A DNA stretch of 9,557 nt from DASUBN01 sp050261675 (lineage in GTDB: Bacteria; Pseudomonadota; Gammaproteobacteria; Natronospirales; REEB76), in assembly GCA_050261675.1 (NCBI GenBank), contig JBLNDO010000014.1, positions 1-9,557 of the forward strand. The letters are read 5' to 3'. Below the pieces are notes generated by a model. It made no database searches and was not told the origin of the DNA. It saw nothing but the letters and a program-made list of their open reading frames with translations. Shown here in pieces: positions 1-5,784 of this stretch (its first letter is position 1; each line of letters opens with the position of its first letter). Made by a program: the position numbers and the translations under genes.

Positions 1-388
1 CGGCCCGGGCCTGTACCACGTCCACGTTCTTGAGGGTGAGCGCCGCCGCCGCGTGGGTCATGAACCGGGTCTTCTTGCCGTTGCTGTCCAAGAGCGTGAA
101 CTTCAGATCGGGTCGCGCCACCGCGAGGGGGATGCCCGGCAGGCCTGCGCCGCTGCCCACGTCCAGCACCGGTGAAGCGTCCACAAAGGGCAGGATGGAG
201 AGGCTGTCGAGCACGTGCTTGGTGAGCATCTCCTCCGGGTCGCGGATGGACGTGAGGTTGTAGGCCTTGTTCCATTGGAGCAGGAGTTCCACGTAGCGCA
301 GGAGCGAGGTTTCGCCGCCCGGCGGCAAGGCCGCGCCCAGGGAGGCGAGACCGGGCGCGAGCCCGGCTTTCCAATCCGCCCTGCTCAC
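1..388 (-). CDS. rsmG: 16S rRNA (guanine527-N7)-methyltransferase RsmG, 5' part only
   Basis: RsmG (GidB) transfers a methyl group from S-adenosylmethionine to N7 of G527 in 16S rRNA; its loss is known to give low-level streptomycin resistance. About 129 residues are visible and the rest runs off the left edge (the family is usually a little over 200 residues). Reading the minus strand gives the family signature: NKAYNLTSIRDPEE at about residues 40-53, KHVLDSL at 57-63, the SAM-binding loop VLDVGSGAGLPGIPLA at 74-89, and LLDSNGKKTRF at 99-109. The chosen start is GTG at 388-386. It overlaps the TGA of the upstream small membrane protein as GTGA, and no good Shine-Dalgarno precedes it, so translation is probably coupled. 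It is the last gene seen of a minus-strand run led by a GspE/PilB-type ATPase, which is not the common mnmG-rsmG-parA neighbourhood on this side; the other side is outside the window. Confidence 0.95.
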   Translation of the reverse strand, partial: MSRADWKAGLAPGLASLGAALPPGGETSLLRYVELLLQWNKAYNLTSIRDPEEMLTKHVLDSLSILPFVDASPVLDVGSGAGLPGIPLAVARPDLKFTLLDSNGKKTRFMTHAAAALTLKNVDVVQARA

Positions 389-651
389 GCGGAACGGCGG
401 GTGCCGGGGAGCCTGCCGCGCCAGGCGCCGCGGGCTCCGAGCAAGGCCCCCAGCAGGAAGGCGATCAGGTCCAGCCCGCGGATCACGGCCGCGTGGGTCT
501 GCACGTAATCGGTGGCCGCTTGTGTCACAGCCGATGGGTCATGGATGTCCGGGAGCCGGAAGAAGACGTACCCCGCGATGGCCACCTGGGTCAGCACGAA
601 GAATCCCACGGCCGCGCCCAGCGACCACACGACACAGAGGAAATAACGCAT
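385..651 (-). CDS. small two-helix membrane protein, unknown function
   Basis: I do not recognise the family. The 88-residue product has a hydrophobic stretch at about residues 4-30, a short polar loop with LPDIHDPS at about 33-40, a second hydrophobic helix at about 58-73, and a strongly basic C-terminus rich in Arg (RGAWRGRLPGTRRSA). The positive-inside rule favours a hairpin with both ends in the cytoplasm. ATG at 651 is preferred because AGGGG (661-657) lies 5 bases upstream; a GTG at 657 would add two residues but overlaps that ribosome site. The Shine-Dalgarno overlaps the stop of the ATPase gene, and the stop overlaps the rsmG start as GTGA. It is therefore sandwiched in a coupled operon, which supports its being a real gene. 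Function could relate to the ATPase or be independent; nothing in the sequence decides. Confidence 0.75.
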   Translation of the reverse strand: MRYFLCVVWSLGAAVGFFVLTQVAIAGYVFFRLPDIHDPSAVTQAATDYVQTHAAVIRGLDLIAFLLGALLGARGAWRGRLPGTRRSA

Positions 652-660
652 CGTCACCCC

Positions 661-2457
661 TCAGTGCCGCGACGGCGGCGGCACCACGCGCATGACTTCC
701 TCCACGGTGGTGACGCCTTCCGCCACCTTCTGCGCGCCGCGCAAGCGCAGGGGTTTCATGCCTTCCTTGAGGGCCGCGTCACGCAATGCGTCCACGTCCA
801 GGGGGTCGGTGAAGTACGGCCGAAGCTTCGGTGTCGCGTTCAGCATCTCGTAGAGGCCGACGCGCCCGCGGTAGCCGGTGTTCCGGCATTCCAGGCAGCC
901 CGCCGCCTCGAAGACCTGGCGCGGCTTCTGCACCTTCCAGGGCGAGACCAGCATCTCCCAGTCCGCGTCGTTCACTTCCCCCGGCCGGCGGCAATGCGGG
1001 CAGAGGGTGCGCACCAGGCGCTGGGCGATGACCCCGAGCAAGGTCGACTGGATCAGGAAGGGCTGCACCCCCAAGTCCATGAGCCGGCTCACGGAAGACG
1101 GGGCGTCGTTGGTGTGCAGCGTGGAGAACACCAGGTGGCCGGTGAGCGCCGCCTGCACCGCCATCTCGGCGGTCTCGGCGTCGCGGATCTCGCCGATCAT
1201 GATGATGTCCGGGTCCTGGCGCAGCAGGGTGCGTACCCCGGAGGCGAAGGTGAGGTCGATGTTCGCCTGCACCTGCATCTGGTTGAACGCCGGCTCCACG
1301 AGCTCGATGGGGTCCTCCACGGTGCAGACGTTCACCTCGGGCTTGGCCACCTGTTTCAAGGTGGAATAGAGCGTCGTGGTCTTGCCGGAACCGGTGGGGC
1401 CCGTCACCAACACGATGCCGTGGGGGCTGTCGATCATGGCGTTCCAGAAGTTCTCGTCGGTCTCGGTGAAGCCGAGCGCGCGGAAATCCTTGAGCAGCAC
1501 CACCGGGTCGAAGATGCGCATCACCAGTTTCTCGCCGAAGGCCGTCGGCATGGTGGAGAGGCGCAGTTCCACCTCGGTGCCGTCCGGGGTGCGGGTCTTG
1601 ATGCGGCCGTCCTGAGGACGGCGCTTCTCGGCGATGTCCATGCGCGCCAGGATCTTGATGCGGCTCGTGACCGGCGCCAGCACCGCCGCCGGCAACTGGT
1701 AGACCTGCTGCATGAGGCCGTCGATGCGGAAACGGATGATGCCCTGCTCGCGGCGCGGCTCCACATGGATGTCGCTGGCGCGCTGGTCGAAGGCGTACTG
1801 CAGCAGCCATTCCACGATGCTGATGACGTGCTGGTCGTTGACGTCGAGCTTGCCGCTGCGGCCGAGCTCGATGAGCTGCTCCAGGTTCTGGATGCCGCCG
1901 CCCGCGGGCACGCCCTCGTTCTGCTTCTCCGCACCCAGCACCGAGCGGGAAATGGAGTAGAACTCCACCAGGTAGCGGGCGATGTCCTCGGGGTTGGCGA
2001 AGACCCGCTTGATCTCCTTCTTCTGCACCTGGGAGACCTCGCGCTCCCATTCGTGCTGGTAGGGCTCCGCGGTGGCGAAGGTGACCGCCTTGGGGGTGAC
2101 CTCCACCGGCAATACGTTGTAGCGCGAGGCGTAGGGCAGCGAGACCACCGAGGTGATCTTCTGCACGTTGAGCTTGAGGGGATCGATCTTGAGGTAGGGC
2201 ATGCCGACGCGCGCCGCAAGCCAGGTGCTGAGGGATTCCACGGTCAGCGGTGCATGGGGCGGGCGGGCGTCGCTCCAGTCGCGCTTGCCGAGCACCAGCA
2301 GCGGGTGTTTGTCCTGGTAAGCGCCGCGCGCCGCGAGTCCACGCAGCAACTCGGCCTTGTCCTGGCCGAGTATGCCGTCCTCCACGAGCCAGTCCAGCAC
2401 CTCGGGCAAGCCGAGCTTGTGCTCGCCGCCTCTGCCGGATTTGCGCACCGTGTTCAT
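661..2457 (-). CDS. GspE/PulE/PilB-family type II secretion / type IV pilus assembly ATPase
   Basis: This is a hexameric cytoplasmic ATPase of the family that powers pseudopilus or pilus extension at the inner membrane. In order, the 598 residues show an N-terminal helical region (about 10-50), a T2SSE_N-type domain (about 72-170), an Asp-box region with SDIHVEP at 228-234, Walker A GPTGSGKT at 353-360, Walker B DPDIIMIGEIRD at 415-426, a His box GHLVFSTLHTNDA at 440-452, and a tetracysteine zinc site (CPHC 486-489, CLEC 521-524). The zinc site is typical of GspE/PilB extension ATPases and absent from PilT retraction ATPases. All catalytic motifs look intact. No pilC, pilD or gsp partners are in the window, so the system it drives is unknown and I give no symbol. 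The start is ATG 2457: an in-frame TAG lies three codons upstream. There is no clear Shine-Dalgarno, but an extended -10 motif lies just upstream. It heads a run with the small membrane protein and rsmG, and is divergent from the XRE/PilN-like gene. Confidence 0.93.
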   Translation of the reverse strand: MNTVRKSGRGGEHKLGLPEVLDWLVEDGILGQDKAELLRGLAARGAYQDKHPLLVLGKRDWSDARPPHAPLTVESLSTWLAARVGMPYLKIDPLKLNVQKITSVVSLPYASRYNVLPVEVTPKAVTFATAEPYQHEWEREVSQVQKKEIKRVFANPEDIARYLVEFYSISRSVLGAEKQNEGVPAGGGIQNLEQLIELGRSGKLDVNDQHVISIVEWLLQYAFDQRASDIHVEPRREQGIIRFRIDGLMQQVYQLPAAVLAPVTSRIKILARMDIAEKRRPQDGRIKTRTPDGTEVELRLSTMPTAFGEKLVMRIFDPVVLLKDFRALGFTETDENFWNAMIDSPHGIVLVTGPTGSGKTTTLYSTLKQVAKPEVNVCTVEDPIELVEPAFNQMQVQANIDLTFASGVRTLLRQDPDIIMIGEIRDAETAEMAVQAALTGHLVFSTLHTNDAPSSVSRLMDLGVQPFLIQSTLLGVIAQRLVRTLCPHCRRPGEVNDADWEMLVSPWKVQKPRQVFEAAGCLECRNTGYRGRVGLYEMLNATPKLRPYFTDPLDVDALRDAALKEGMKPLRLRGAQKVAEGVTTVEEVMRVVPPPSRH

Positions 2458-2463
2458 GCCATG

Positions 2464-2472
2464 AGTCTAGCA
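2464..2472 (-). promoter_or_regulatory. possible extended -10 promoter of the ATPase gene
   Basis: On the minus strand the bases read TGCTAGACT, which fits the extended -10 pattern TGnTAnnnT. The hexamer ends 6 bases before the ATG at 2457, so a transcript starting about 7 bases downstream would begin at or next to the start codon. Combined with the absence of a Shine-Dalgarno, this suggests a leaderless or near-leaderless message. No convincing -35 box is seen at 17 bases. The motif is short and could occur by chance. Confidence 0.3.
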
Positions 2473-2530
2473 ATAAGCGTCACGGGGCGGTCCCGGCGAG
2501 GAGGGATTCCTCCAAAATGGCTGTTATTCC

Positions 2531-2550
2531 GCGATATTCCTGCGATATTC
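2531..2550. repeat. two direct GCGATATTC repeats in the divergent intergenic region
   Basis: GCGATATTC occurs at 2531-2539 and again at 2542-2550, an 11-base period, close to one DNA helical turn. The related string TATTCC also occurs at 2525-2530 and near 2569. The repeats lie midway between the divergent ATPase and XRE/PilN-like genes, where an operator for one or both would be expected. The 174-base gap is otherwise free of genes. An autoregulatory site for the adjacent HTH protein is an inference. Confidence 0.4.
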
Positions 2551-2631
2551 ATGGTTCGCGGCTCTTCCTATTCCTGAAACCCTCGCCCAAAATCCTCGGC
2601 GAGCATCATCAGGCATCGGACGAGGTGCACC

Positions 2632-3234
2632 ATGTCATTCCAGGAAAACCTGCGTACGTTGCGTCTGGCCCGTGGCCTGACGCAACCCGCGCTGGCCGAG
2701 AAGGCCGGCATCGAACAGTCCTATCTCTCCAAGCTGGAGAACGGACGCTCCAAGCCCTCCGAGGACGTGCTCGCACGGCTCGCCCAGGCATTGGAGGTCA
2801 AAGCGGAAGCGCTGCAGCAGAACGGCGACGAGGCGGAGGAGCGCTCGCACCGTTGGAAGCGCGCGGCGTTGGCAGGCGGCTTGGCGCTGGCGTTGGTGGC
2901 GGCGTTTCTCGTCGGGCGCGCCACAGCCGTCTATCCCCTGAGCTTCGCTCAGGTAATCAGCGGCGCACAGGCGAATGACGACACGACACAACGGATGCTG
3001 GCCATGGCGCCCCCAGGCGTCCTCGTCATTCAGTTGAGTCGCAACGGGCGTGGCGACCGCATCTCCATCTCTGGGCGCAGCCCGGACACAGGGTCGGTGG
3101 AAACCTACATGCAGGCGATACGCGCCAAGTTCGGCGGGACCTTCGTCACCATCTCCATCTCACCCACGCCGGGAAATGACTCGCTTCACGCCTTCCAGTT
3201 GGAATACCTGATGACCGCCGCGGACATCCGCTAA
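2632..3234 (+). CDS. membrane-anchored XRE-family regulator with PilN-like periplasmic domain
   Basis: The 200-residue protein starts with a classic lambda-Cro/XRE helix-turn-helix: RTLRLARGLTQPALAEKAGI at about 8-27, then the recognition helix and the typical SYLSKLENGRSKPS at 30-43, ending near 62. A basic stretch (RSHRWKR, 71-77) precedes one transmembrane helix (about 78-97), so the DNA-binding part is cytoplasmic and residues 100-200 should be periplasmic. That last part has PPGVLVIQLSRNGRGDRISI, SGRSPDTGSVETYMQAIR and a final HAFQLEYLM. This order resembles the PilN/GspL C-terminal domain (strand, sG.a.....v..fm..l helix, F.L strand); I see this by pattern only. ATG 2632 is preceded by GAGGTG at 2622-2627. 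It diverges from a GspE/PilB-type ATPase and may sense or scaffold its machinery, or may be a RodZ-like HTH-TM protein. The stop codon lies 3 bases from that of the convergent gene. Confidence 0.85.
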   Translation: MSFQENLRTLRLARGLTQPALAEKAGIEQSYLSKLENGRSKPSEDVLARLAQALEVKAEALQQNGDEAEERSHRWKRAALAGGLALALVAAFLVGRATAVYPLSFAQVISGAQANDDTTQRMLAMAPPGVLVIQLSRNGRGDRISISGRSPDTGSVETYMQAIRAKFGGTFVTISISPTPGNDSLHAFQLEYLMTAADIR

Positions 3235-3237
3235 GTC

Positions 3238-4830
3238 CTAGAGACGCTTGCCCGGATCGCTGAGGGCAAGCGGTGTCGCCTTCCCGGTCTTGATGTCCAC
3301 GGTCACGATGCGGTTGTGGTCCGTGTCCGCCACGTAGAGCACGCCATCGGCGGCGCTCAAGCCACCCGGCTCTTCCAGCGTGGCATCGCCGAGCAGTGTG
3401 ATGACGCCCCGGGTGGCAGGGTCCAACACCTTGAGCTTGCTGTTGTAGGTGTCGGCCACGTAGAGGTGCCCTGCGTACCAGGCGACACCCAGATCGTGCT
3501 GCAGGCGCACATGGTCGCCGCTGCCGTCCACGTCACCGAAATCGAAGAGCCCGGTGCCCACCAGGGTGCGCACCCGCGCCAGGCGCCCGCCGAACTCGAC
3601 GGCGCGCACGGCGCTCGCCTCCGGGTCCGCCACGTAGAGGGTCTGGCCGTCGGTGCTGAGGCCGCTCGGCTGGGCGAAGGAGGCGTCCATCAGCTCGCCG
3701 TCGTCGATGCCCTCGCTGCCGGAACCCGCGAAATGGCGGATCACTTGGGTGTGCGGATCGTAGATCCATAGCTGGTGCTGGCCCGCCATGGCGATATAGA
3801 CCAGGCCGTCGTGGTACAGCACGTCCCAGGGCGTGTTGAGTTCCGCCTTGGCGGCGGGCTGGTCGCCGTCATCCATATAAGTGCGCTCGCCGTCGCCGGC
3901 CACGGTCGTCACCGCACCCTTCTTGAGATCCACCCGGCGAATGGCGTTGTTGTCCGTATCCGCCACGTAGAGCGTGTCCGCATCCGCGAGCGTGAGCCCC
4001 TGGGGATAATGGAACTCGGCGGCGCCGTAGGCACCGTCCTTCAGGCCGGGCTTGCCGTCGCCGATGACGCCCGTCACCTTGCCGTCCAGCGTCGCCACCA
4101 CGATGCGGTTGTGGTTGGAATCAGCGATGAAGAGGCGCTTGCCCGCGGCATCCGCCAGCACCTTGCCGGGATAGAGCAGCGGGGTCTTGGGCGTGTCCGC
4201 GTGCATGCCCTCGAACCACAGGGGCTTCGTGTTGAGTGCATGCTTGGCGGCGAACTCCTTGCTCAGGCTGCCGATGACCCGGTCCAAGAGTTCGTAATGA
4301 CCCTCGCCCGAGACCTCGCCCACCACGTTGCCGGCGGGGTCGATCACCGTGAGCGTGGGCCAGCCGGTGGCGCCGAACTCGTTCCAGATGGCGAGGTCGT
4401 GGTCGTTCACCACCGGGTGCTTCAATCCGTAGCGCTGAACGATGGCGCTGATATGGGCGGTGTTGCCCTCCGTCGCGAACTTGGCGGAATGCACGCCCAC
4501 GATCACCAGGCTGTCGGGATACTTGGCCTCGAGCTTCTGCAGGTCGGGAATGATGTGGAAGCAGTTGATGCAGCCGTAGGTCCAGAAGTCGAGCAGCACC
4601 ACCTTGCCCTTGAGCTCGGCGAGGGTCACGGGTTTGCCGCCGGTGTTGATCCAATCGAGTCCCGAGGGGAATTCCGGCGCGGGTTCCCGGCCGGCGTAGC
4701 TCGCCGGGGTCTCCGCCGCCGCGACCATGGCGAGGGGCCCGAAGCCGCCGGCCCAGCGCAGGCCGACCAGCAGCGCCCCCAGAACAAGCAGGAAGGTGAA
4801 GGTGAGCGCGGTCTTCATGAGGATCTGCAT
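3238..4830 (-). CDS. periplasmic thioredoxin-NHL repeat protein (NHLRC2-like)
   Basis: The product has an N-terminal signal sequence or anchor (hydrophobic to about residue 25, with a plausible cleavage after VAAA near 39). A thioredoxin-like domain follows (about 45-195) with the redox motif WTYGCINCFHIIPDL (Cys 87 and Cys 90) and the cis-proline loop GWPT at about 156-159. Next comes an NHL beta-propeller with six recognisable blades, for example LFIADSNHNRIV (233-244), LYVADTDNNAIRRV (287-300), LYVADTYNSKLK (456-467) and LYVADTDHNRIV (498-509). Domain order and the CINC motif match the animal protein NHLRC2 and its bacterial relatives. A thiol-disulfide role in the envelope is likely, but the substrate is unknown. 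The start is uncertain: ATG 4830 is used here (530 residues), ATG 4818 is equally possible, and a TTG at 4842 gives 534; none has a strong Shine-Dalgarno. It lies 67 bases after the dimethylargininase gene on the same strand, so co-transcription is possible. Confidence 0.9.
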   Translation of the reverse strand: MQILMKTALTFTFLLVLGALLVGLRWAGGFGPLAMVAAAETPASYAGREPAPEFPSGLDWINTGGKPVTLAELKGKVVLLDFWTYGCINCFHIIPDLQKLEAKYPDSLVIVGVHSAKFATEGNTAHISAIVQRYGLKHPVVNDHDLAIWNEFGATGWPTLTVIDPAGNVVGEVSGEGHYELLDRVIGSLSKEFAAKHALNTKPLWFEGMHADTPKTPLLYPGKVLADAAGKRLFIADSNHNRIVVATLDGKVTGVIGDGKPGLKDGAYGAAEFHYPQGLTLADADTLYVADTDNNAIRRVDLKKGAVTTVAGDGERTYMDDGDQPAAKAELNTPWDVLYHDGLVYIAMAGQHQLWIYDPHTQVIRHFAGSGSEGIDDGELMDASFAQPSGLSTDGQTLYVADPEASAVRAVEFGGRLARVRTLVGTGLFDFGDVDGSGDHVRLQHDLGVAWYAGHLYVADTYNSKLKVLDPATRGVITLLGDATLEEPGGLSAADGVLYVADTDHNRIVTVDIKTGKATPLALSDPGKRL

Positions 4831-4897
4831 CAGGTGGCGCAAGGGAGGGATTCCGGTTCGGGTATGGGCTCTAGACCCGGCACCGCCGCGGCTTATT

Positions 4898-5668
4898 TCA
4901 GCCTGGCTGGTCGAAGATCAGGCTGCAGCAGGTGACGCCGCCCTCGGCTTTCTCGGTCTCGGACATGTCCACCGTATGGAGGTCGAGGCCGAGTTTCTCC
5001 AGCCGCCCGCGGGTGCGCGGGAAAGAGCGGGGATAGACCAGCGACTCCCCGACCAGTACCGCATTCCCGGCATGAGGCTCCGCCGGATCCACGTCGATGA
5101 ACTCCACACCCGGGAAAGCGCGCTTGTCCGCCCAGGCGGGATTGATGAGCAGACGGTCCGGCGCCACCAGCGTCGCCGCCGTCTTGAGATGCAGGCAGCC
5201 CGTGAGCGCGACGCCCTCGACCCCGTAGCCGAAGGGCTTCACCACCGCGGCGAGCTGCTCCACGCCGCTCCGGTTGCTGCGGCCCGAGAGCCCCACATAG
5301 AGCCGCTTGCCGATGCGGAGCACGTCGCCGCCGTCCAGTGTGGCGGGCTCCTCCAGGAATACGAGATGTCGGTAGGCCGCCAGGGTGGCCGCCATGGATT
5401 CGGTCTCAGCCCGGCGCGAATCCGCGCCGGGGCGGGTGATGACCGCGACTTCCGGCAGCACCACCGCCGTGTCCTCCACAAAGACCGAATCCGGCTGCTC
5501 GGGCAACTCCGGAAGCGACACGATCCGGCAACCCAGGGACGCGAGGGTCTCCTGGTAACGACGATGCTGTTCCCGCGCCAGGGCCAAATCGATGGACTGA
5601 CGCGGAAGGTAGGAGAGTTCGCACCGCTCCAGGGCGGCGCTGACCTCGCGGATGATGGCGGTACGCAA
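4898..5668 (-). CDS. N(G),N(G)-dimethylarginine dimethylaminohydrolase (DDAH)
   Basis: DDAH hydrolyses asymmetric dimethylarginine or monomethylarginine to citrulline and dimethylamine or methylamine, through a covalent cysteine intermediate. The 256 residues match family length. Visible motifs are PDSVFVEDTAVV at 59-70, TLDGGDVLRIG at 110-120, GCLHLKTAATL at 157-167 and EGGVTCCSLIF at 242-252. The likely triad is Cys247, His160 and Asp112. The Cys-His spacing of 87 equals that of the Pseudomonas aeruginosa enzyme (Cys249, His162). The acidic residue is Asp, as in mammalian DDAH, not the Glu114 of P. aeruginosa. A related arginine deiminase-type amidinohydrolase is the main alternative. The start is TTG 5668, since an in-frame TAA lies two codons upstream and no other start precedes the conserved N-terminus; the Shine-Dalgarno is poor. 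It is divergent from an AdiC-like permease and followed by the thioredoxin-NHL gene. Confidence 0.9.
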   Translation of the reverse strand: MRTAIIREVSAALERCELSYLPRQSIDLALAREQHRRYQETLASLGCRIVSLPELPEQPDSVFVEDTAVVLPEVAVITRPGADSRRAETESMAATLAAYRHLVFLEEPATLDGGDVLRIGKRLYVGLSGRSNRSGVEQLAAVVKPFGYGVEGVALTGCLHLKTAATLVAPDRLLINPAWADKRAFPGVEFIDVDPAEPHAGNAVLVGESLVYPRSFPRTRGRLEKLGLDLHTVDMSETEKAEGGVTCCSLIFDQPG

Positions 5669-5784
5669 GATTTAGCCCGATCTGCTGTGAATTTTTCTGT
5701 CGCAACTATGTCTTTTTTAGTAGCATCGGGCAAACTGCGCCGCCGGCGTACGACTCAATAGACCAAATTCCAGGGGTAAATCGC
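5669..5784. promoter_or_regulatory. divergent intergenic region between DDAH and permease
   Basis: This 116-base gap is more AT-rich than its surroundings and must hold the starts of both divergent transcripts. On the minus strand, a weak sigma70-like pair is visible: TTGCCC at 5733-5728 and CATAGT at 5710-5705, 17 bases apart, each matching 4 of 6 consensus bases. It would give a leader of roughly 30 bases for the DDAH gene. CGCCGGCG (5741-5748) is a perfect 8-base palindrome, though of a kind common in GC-rich DNA. On the plus strand, AGGGG at 5772-5776 is the permease ribosome site. I see no convincing plus-strand promoter. Confidence 0.35.

Noticed and set aside
2500..2513. small inverted repeat GGAGG-GATT-CCTCC
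   Set aside because: The stem is only 5 bases, with no T-run and no gene ending nearby, so it is not a terminator. It could be chance in a GC-rich region.
493..2577. 694-codon open frame on the plus strand across the ATPase gene
   Set aside because: It is antisense to a gene with complete Walker and zinc motifs. Its product is rich in His, Arg, Gly and Val, as expected from the complement of GC-rich codons, and has no recognisable domain.
2582..2603. inverted repeat CTCGCC...GGCGAG upstream of the XRE-type gene
   Set aside because: The 6-base arms with a 10-base loop are weak and of a kind expected by chance at this base composition.
3231..3242. search for a terminator between the convergent XRE-type and thioredoxin-NHL genes
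   Set aside because: Only 3 bases separate the stop codons and no hairpin with a T-run is visible; any termination signal would lie inside a coding region.
4868..4880. near-palindrome around TCTAGA between DDAH and the thioredoxin-NHL gene
   Set aside because: It is imperfect, offset by one base, and lacks a T-run, so I do not call it a terminator or operator.
3775..4935. 386-codon plus-strand frame opposite the thioredoxin-NHL gene
   Set aside because: It is the complement of repetitive NHL coding sequence, with no domain and biased composition.
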